Source: an uncultured Ruminococcus sp.
GTDB lineage: Bacteria > Bacillota_A > Clostridia > Oscillospirales > Ruminococcaceae
Reading direction: 5' to 3'
NCBI GenBank assembly: GCA_946629405.1
Contig: CAMOXW010000003.1
Span: forward strand, 1 to 18,221
Length of the DNA: 18,221 nucleotides
Under the pieces are notes generated by a model. The model was not told where the DNA came from, searched no databases, and saw nothing but the letters and a program-made list of their open reading frames with translations. This document shows positions 15,101-18,221 of the stretch, in pieces. How positions within the stretch are numbered: position 1 is the stretch's first letter; each line of letters opens with the position of its first letter. Made by a program: the position numbers and the translations under genes.

Positions 15101-15769
15101 GCTCCTCCGGACAAGCCCGCAGCTGACATTGTTGACGGTCAGGTCTATACATTCAGAAATATGGGCAGCGGGCTTTATCTTTCGGCTGAGGGTGAAAATG
15201 CTGCAAACGGCACTAATGTGCAGCAGGCATCCGCAAACGGAGCACAGGCACAGTTCAGGGCAGTTTCAGCGGGCGACGGATACTTCTATCTCATTTCCCA
15301 GCTCGGCGGCGGGGATTCATACGCCCTCGACGTCAATGGAAAGAAGACAGCCGACGGAACAAATGTTGAGCTTTACACATTCAATAAGGGAGAGAACCAG
15401 AAGTTCAGGATAGAGAAGAATACGGACGGTTCCTACAGCATCCTTACAAAAATAACTGACGGTAAGTCTGCGCTTGATGTAAACGGTGAGTCAATGGCTT
15501 CAGGAGCGAATGTACAGCAGTATGTCTACAATGGCAGCAGCAATCAGAAGTGGTATGCTGAGCTTGCAGGGCAGTCCGCTGAAAGCATCAGGGGTGACGT
15601 AAACGGTGACGGAAGCTTCAGTATCTCAGACGTTGTACTTATGCAGAAATGGCTCCTTGCAGCGCCCGGTACAGAGCTTGCCGACTGGAAGGCAGGGGAC
15701 TTCAGCGCGGACGGAAAGCTTGATATGTTTGATCTTGTAAAGATGAAACGTGCATTATTCAGCAAATGA
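12155..15769 (+). CDS. Rhamnogalacturonan lyase / acetylesterase with CBM13 and dockerin
   Basis: The 1204-residue secreted protein starts at the ATG at 12155 (GGGGGG 8 bases upstream), with a signal peptide cleaved near residue 33. Residues about 40-620 match polysaccharide lyase family 11, which cuts the rhamnogalacturonan-I backbone by beta-elimination. The propeller with Asp-rich calcium loops (VGDVDGDGQYE, VADFDCDGKAE, VADCDNDGKQE) is visible. Residues 640-773 form a beta-sandwich, and 780-970 a family 12 carbohydrate esterase of SGNH type: GDST with Ser790, Asn859 (GIND), Asp950 and His953 (DNVHP). It should deacetylate the same polymer. Residues 990-1137 are a ricin-type CBM13 with QKF/QKW repeats, and 1147-1202 a type I dockerin with two DxNxDGxxxxxD-like loops, so the enzyme is probably cellulosomal. 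It is intact, in contrast to most signalling genes here. Confidence 0.95.
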   Translation: MNRKIKRFSAAAAALALTATSNTGVISSVDADAAYGAGGNGKAVMEYLDRGIYAVKNGSGMFVSWRYNANDADDAEFRLYRNDKLIYTSRAGEATSYQDNGGNAASDYRVDCIEDGKVVNSQKCRFTSGNNYFDIRLNSPGSQYSPNDCCVGDVDGDGQYEIFLKWDPSNSKDNSQQGKTDDVIIDCYTLESKQLWRINLGRNIRAGQHYTQMCVADFDCDGKAELITKTADGTKDGKGKVIGDASKDYRNGNGYILSGPEYITLFDGQTGAALDTIDFPVPRGTVSKATWGDDYGNRVDRMNSGIAYLDGVHPSAIYGRGYYTRLTWSAVDVVNKKLVKRWVYDTGFDKKTAGWGCGNHNVMVADCDNDGKQEVFTGANCIDDNGKLLWTTGDLHGDAMHVGDLIPDREGLEVWECHEDKPYGETCYDAKTGKKIFHINNTKDTGRCAADNVWAGNKGAEFWGAADGNVYNSAGKKIGGTKPAQNFFIYWDGDLEREILDGNKITKMTGADKIDRIFTANGCGSNNSSKSVPCMTADLFGDWREELILRTDDNSKLRIWCTTDTTKVRLTTLMHDMQYRAQNACQQSAYNQPPHVSYYLGSDAPLPARPKVLLNNDPHNISVPVTDEPDVPDTPPVTAVSLKFDLGANASNGFTSVRAADKYDKSKGFGFSGNDVKDVAAAGRNELSDAVQFTGNTTFNADVPNGLYKVKVTLGNTARTSVYMENMLQIVNMTGNNAVDEIILPVTDGQLNIRAAAGKDGNAYSISAVEINKISDSTSMPPTVWLCGDSTVCNYYPLDSSTQAGWGQMLGKYIDKNWYVRNMAASGEYAQGFVDHGNFDCIEKYGRSGDVFVISIGINDGKYYKGDQYKKVVSDMVKRAKAKGMDVILVKQQGRKGDYSLSPLLRSRYFSAELDQIASEQDCQVVDLFTLWQDYCVSVGAAKADSMYIDNVHPNRAGAEKLAELFASEFGNKPTGGDGPVIAPPDKPAADIVDGQVYTFRNMGSGLYLSAEGENAANGTNVQQASANGAQAQFRAVSAGDGYFYLISQLGGGDSYALDVNGKKTADGTNVELYTFNKGENQKFRIEKNTDGSYSILTKITDGKSALDVNGESMASGANVQQYVYNGSSNQKWYAELAGQSAESIRGDVNGDGSFSISDVVLMQKWLLAAPGTELADWKAGDFSADGKLDMFDLVKMKRALFSK

Positions 15770-15830
15770 TCATTCTCTATCTGCACTGTCAGAGGATGAA
15801 ATAAAGGGTAAAAATAAATGTAGAGGGACA

Positions 15831-15873
15831 AATCAGAAGCCGCACTCTTTAGCTGAGTGCGGCCTGATTTTTT
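15831..15873 (+). terminator. Rho-independent terminator of the enzyme gene
   Basis: GCCGCACTC (15839-15847) pairs with GAGTGCGGC (15855-15863) over a 7-base loop. AATCAG and CTGATT extend the stem outside, and a run of T follows. It lies about 60 bases after the stop. On the other strand the T-run is poor, so it serves mainly the rightward gene. Confidence 0.9.
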
Positions 15874-15910
15874 ATTATTGATTCACAGTGACAAATTGTG
15901 GGGTCAGTCA

Positions 15911-16202
15911 TCATATCCTAAGGATATCGCTGAATCCGGTGACTTCAAAGATCTCCATGAGGTCACTGCTTGCGTGGATCACGCGCATCTCGCCCTTCTT
16001 GTTCATCTGCTTCTGCGCCATAAGCAGCACACGAAGTCCGGCAGAGGAAATATAAGAAACACCTGCGAGATCGAACACAAGTCCGGTGATCCCTTCCTGT
16101 GAATCATGCAGAGTGCTTTCAAGTTCCGGCGCAGTTTTGGTATCTATCCTGCCCTCGATTTTAGGGTCAGGATACCTGATTCTTTTCCTTTGTTATCGTC
16201 AT
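15911..16202 (-). pseudogene. STAS-domain anti-sigma factor antagonist, frameshifted
   Basis: The start (ATG 16202, MTITKEKN) lies 15 bases after the HD-GYP stop with AAAGGA upstream. The sequence then moves through a second frame (GILTLK) into a third that reads EGRIDTKTAPELEST, LVFDLAGVSYISSAGLRVLL, MRVIHASSDLMEIF and EVTGFSDILRI before the TGA at 15911. This is a standard short STAS protein: EGRIDT is the first strand and the ISSAGLRVLL loop holds the Ser that a partner kinase would phosphorylate. The second shift fits loss of one A in the run at 16159-16162, and the first lies near 16176-16180. The full protein would be about 97 residues, normal for the family. Either decay or a sequence error; the downstream domain itself is undamaged. 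Confidence 0.75.
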
Positions 16203-16217
16203 AAATGTTCATTCCTT

Positions 16218-17516
16218 TCAGGATTTGTCCGGCTCATGTTTCCATGCACCGCTTTTGATAAAGTCTTTCAGTATTCCGGAATCGATCTTGCCTGCATCAG
16301 CCATATCACGGAGGATCGCAAACGCCTTGTCCGGCGGTTTATACGGTCTGTCCTCGGCAGTCAGTGCGTCGTAAATGTCAATGATCGTGAGCAGTCTTGT
16401 TTCCCACGGGATCATATCGCCGCTCAGATGATCGGGATATCCCGAGCCGTCCAGCAGTCCATGATGTCCGGCAGCCCATTTCGGCACCGGCTTATAGTCG
16501 CCCCGGAACTCTACCTTTGACAGAAGCATTCTTGTGTATGTTACATGAGATTCAATGATCCTGCGTTCCTGTGCAGTCAGTGTACCTCGCTGCACGGTGA
16601 TCGCTTCCAGCTCACTTTCATCAAGCAGCGTGATAACATTTCCATCCGATGTAAAACACTGTATATTTGCAGCTTTGTGAAGCTCCGCTATAACGGTATC
16701 ATCTAAAAATCCCGCAGTATTGGCAGAGAATATCAGTGCCTCTGCCTGATCGAGCAGTTCACGCTGCGATCTGGATTCCTCAGCGCTTTCGGTGTTTTTA
16801 AGCTCCCGGATCTGCAGCATGAGCCTTGAAGTCTCGATGCGATGCCGGATGTTGATCTCCGCATTGCCAAGGCGTGTTGGTTTGTCCATTACCTCCGGCG
16901 GAACGATCAGCTTACCGATATCATGCAGCCAGACGCTCATGAGCAGCGGGGCAGTATTGACCGAAGTATGCTCTGTCAGTTTTCCCTGATTTTCGAGCCA
17001 TTCCAGATAATTTGCGGCATACCTAACCATATTTTTGGTATGGTTGGCGTTATATGAAGATTTTTCTTCGATTGCCGTTACCATTACGTCAACAAACGAG
17101 TTCATGAGGTTAGTGACCTGATTTGCGAGGCGCTTGTTTGCGATAAAGAGCATGGTCGCTTCTGTAATGTCCGTGATCTGTATGAGCATTCCTGTCTGCT
17201 CAGCATTTCCTGAAAGGAAATTCGTAGTGATACGAAGATAAAGCATTTCATCGCTTCGGAAATAAGGCACAGTCTTGACAAGCAGCTGCTTTCCGCTGAC
17301 CGCTTCAAGGATGCCGGAAAAAAACGTATCATTTTCGGCCGATTTTTTCATGACGTCCGCGACAGACTGCCCATTCAGATCAGCTCCGGACTTGCCGAGT
17401 ACAGTCTCCGCAGCATGATTGTGCATTTTGATATTTCCGTCAAAATCAACTATTATCACACCGTCAGTCATATCATTCAATATACTGCCGATCAGATTTC
17501 TATCATTATATTCCAT
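16218..17516 (-). CDS. PAS and HD-GYP protein, likely cyclic-di-GMP phosphodiesterase
   Basis: The 432-residue soluble protein starts at the ATG at 17516 with AGGGG 8 bases upstream. Residues about 8-120 form a PAS domain (GVIIVDFDGNIKMHNHAAETVLG, ending in the ITDIT motif). After a helical linker the HD-GYP domain follows: His159, the metal-binding HD pair His198-Asp199 in LHDIGKL, His324, then His351-His352 and the DGSGYP signature, and the DIYDALTAEDRPY motif. The usual HHExxDGxGYP reads HHGLLDGSGYP here, so the Glu is replaced by Gly. About 80-100 extra residues lie between the HD pair and His324. It probably degrades cyclic di-GMP, or is a divergent relative. The STAS gene follows 15 bases later. 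Confidence 0.88.
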   Translation of the reverse strand: MEYNDRNLIGSILNDMTDGVIIVDFDGNIKMHNHAAETVLGKSGADLNGQSVADVMKKSAENDTFFSGILEAVSGKQLLVKTVPYFRSDEMLYLRITTNFLSGNAEQTGMLIQITDITEATMLFIANKRLANQVTNLMNSFVDVMVTAIEEKSSYNANHTKNMVRYAANYLEWLENQGKLTEHTSVNTAPLLMSVWLHDIGKLIVPPEVMDKPTRLGNAEINIRHRIETSRLMLQIRELKNTESAEESRSQRELLDQAEALIFSANTAGFLDDTVIAELHKAANIQCFTSDGNVITLLDESELEAITVQRGTLTAQERRIIESHVTYTRMLLSKVEFRGDYKPVPKWAAGHHGLLDGSGYPDHLSGDMIPWETRLLTIIDIYDALTAEDRPYKPPDKAFAILRDMADAGKIDSGILKDFIKSGAWKHEPDKS

Positions 17517-17520
17517 AATT

Positions 17521-17542
17521 GTAACCCCTGAATCAGTGTTAC
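17521..17542 (-). promoter_or_regulatory. Hairpin covering the HD-GYP ribosome binding site
   Basis: GTAAC and GTTAC form the outer arms, CTGA and TCAG the inner ones. In the leftward transcript the AGGGG ribosome binding site of the HD-GYP gene lies inside this stem, four bases from its start codon. It could limit translation, or be a DNA operator. Confidence 0.45.
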
Positions 17543-17608
17543 AAACAGCATTCCTGTTTTTGCTTTCAGCTTCAAGTCTGAAGTTACCGCAGGAGCCGTC
17601 TGTTGAAT

Positions 17609-17632
17609 TTAATCACATCTGTTTTCAGACAT
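17609..17632 (-). other. Possible 7-codon leader peptide upstream of HD-GYP
   Basis: AAAGGAAAT precedes an ATG at 17632, which opens MSENRCD and a TAA. It lies in the long leader between the promoter at 17739 and the HD-GYP start. Tiny frames like this arise by chance, so this is weak. Confidence 0.2.
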
Positions 17633-17738
17633 ATTTCCTTTCTTTATAATGATGATGGTCAGGATGATCTTCGTATAAATACTAAATATTTCACCTTGAG
17701 CTGTATTCAAAACAGGGCAGGCATATACTTATAAATAT

Positions 17739-17747
17739 ATTATAGCA
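17739..17747 (-). promoter_or_regulatory. Extended -10 promoter of HD-GYP and STAS
   Basis: On the minus strand TGCTATAAT (17739-17747) is a perfect extended -10 element. No good -35 box is visible at 17 bases. The leader to the ATG at 17516 would be about 215 bases. It contains a small hairpin at 17570-17583 and the hairpin over the binding site. Confidence 0.55.
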
Positions 17748-17859
17748 CATTGCCGAAAAAAATCTACTGCCAAAACAGATAAACACGTTCGTTAAGATAA
17801 AAAATTTAGTTGATTATATGTATAAATTGCCCAAATTCACTTCATTTGTTTATGTAATT

Positions 17860-17976
17860 CTCCTGTAAGCACGAAATAACTCAACGTTCATCACTCAAAA
17901 GAGCAGTAAGGATTCCCGAGGAGCTTACAGGGTAACAAAAAAGGACTTCCCACAGCGGAAAGTCCTTAGTTTTTTT
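17860..17976 (+). ncRNA. Candidate structured RNA ending in a terminator
   Basis: CCTGTAAGC (17862-17870) and GCTTACAGG (17923-17931) form a perfect 9-base-pair closing stem around about 52 bases. A terminator hairpin and T-run follow at once. No reading frame fits here. This is the layout of a small RNA or an attenuator-like leader, but no gene follows on the right within the window. No known RNA family was recognised and no clear promoter was found, so the strand is uncertain. Confidence 0.4.
17935..17976. terminator. Bidirectional terminator
   Basis: AAGGACTT (17941-17948) pairs with AAGTCCTT (17959-17966), with inner CC/GG pairs and one bulge. A T-run lies on the right and an A-run on the left, so it can end transcripts from either side. 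Confidence 0.75.
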
Positions 17977-17982
17977 ATATCA

Positions 17983-18056
17983 ATGGCGTACAAACTGTAT
18001 CCTGACAAAATAAATAAGCGTTCTCCCTTATCAGGAAAACGCCTATTTACCGCCAT
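17983..18056 (-). ncRNA. Nested and crossing inverted repeats, pseudoknot-like
   Basis: ATGGCG (17983-17988) pairs with CGCCAT (18051-18056). Inside, TCCTGA (about 18000-18004) can pair with TCAGGA (18031-18036), and AAATAAGCGTT (18012-18022) with AACGCCTATTT (18038-18048). The last two helices interleave. On the minus strand the second forms an unbroken 11-pair helix with one G-U, and the terminator at 17941 lies directly downstream in that direction, so a leftward RNA is the better fit. Confidence 0.35.
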
Positions 18057-18135
18057 ATAGACTGTGCATGTGTTACAATATAGACCCCAACGATTTCTTT
18101 TCTAAAAATAGCAATTTTTGATCACTTAAAATAAG

Positions 18136-18219
18136 TCAGCCATATTTTCTTGTACCTGCTATCCTGATGCATCTGATGTCATCATAAATGTAAGTATTCA
18201 GCGGACGATCATACGCATT
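18136..18219 (-). CDS. Possible C-terminal end of a gene entering from the right
   Basis: A leftward frame enters from the window edge and reads 27 residues of protein-like sequence (AYDRPLNTYIYDDIRCIRIA, ending GTRKYG) before a TGA at 18136. The mix of charged and aromatic residues looks coding, but the piece is too short to identify. A weak AT-only hairpin lies just after it (18105-18120). Confidence 0.3.
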   Translation of the reverse strand, partial: NAYDRPLNTYIYDDIRCIRIAGTRKYG

Positions 18220-18221
18220 GA

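Noticed and set aside
17862..17931. Small transposable element ended by the 9-base inverted repeats
   Set aside because: No target-site duplication is visible, the arms are short, and the immediately following terminator fits an RNA structure better.

Overview
The window looks like a chromosomal segment of an anaerobic, fibre-degrading gut Firmicute, most likely Ruminococcus or a close Oscillospiraceae relative. The grounds are a very large rhamnogalacturonan-degrading enzyme ending in a type I dockerin, Ser/Thr-rich lipoproteins with LAAC/LTAC lipoboxes, and Ruminococcus-style paired 7TM sensor genes, GGDEF, HD-GYP and STAS genes. No rRNA, tRNA, CRISPR array or transposase was seen.

Layout. 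(1) Bases 1-5640 hold a tight leftward run of envelope genes. It contains three lipoproteins, two zinc-ribbon membrane proteins, one small membrane-anchored protein, an orphan lipoprotein leader peptide and a broken C-terminal tail. A strong promoter region full of palindromes lies at about 5660-5800. (2) Bases 5865-8137 hold a rightward pair of sensor genes, a 7TM sensor with a degenerate kinase region and a histidine kinase. Both are frameshifted and the second lacks its ATPase domain. (3) Bases 8138-9125 hold a leftward DUF5104-like lipoprotein with its own consensus promoter, apparently wedged between two genes that both lose their 3' ends at it. (4) Bases 9150-11082 hold a broken propeller-sensor remnant and a 7TM diguanylate cyclase interrupted by two in-frame stop codons. 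(5) Bases 11145-15873 hold the best preserved module: an AraC-type regulator divergent from a 1204-residue PL11-CE12-CBM13-dockerin protein. Near-consensus promoters and a perfect palindrome lie between them, and a strong terminator follows. (6) Bases 15911-17516 hold a leftward HD-GYP phosphodiesterase followed by a frameshifted STAS protein. (7) Bases 17517-18221 are mostly non-coding but structured: a hairpin over the HD-GYP ribosome binding site, a candidate structured RNA with a terminator, and the possible end of another leftward gene.

How it fits together. The AraC regulator probably controls rhamnogalacturonan-I utilisation: the lyase cuts the backbone, the esterase removes acetyl groups, and the CBM and dockerin place the enzyme on substrate or scaffold. 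Signalling genes dominate the rest (two kinase-type sensors, GGDEF, propeller sensor, HD-GYP, STAS), and most are disrupted. Several disruptions fit loss of a single A/T in a short A/T run, so assembly error has to be excluded before true decay is claimed. The two nonsense codons in the GGDEF gene and the missing domains are harder to explain that way.

All family assignments come from reading the sequence and recalling family features; no database search was run.
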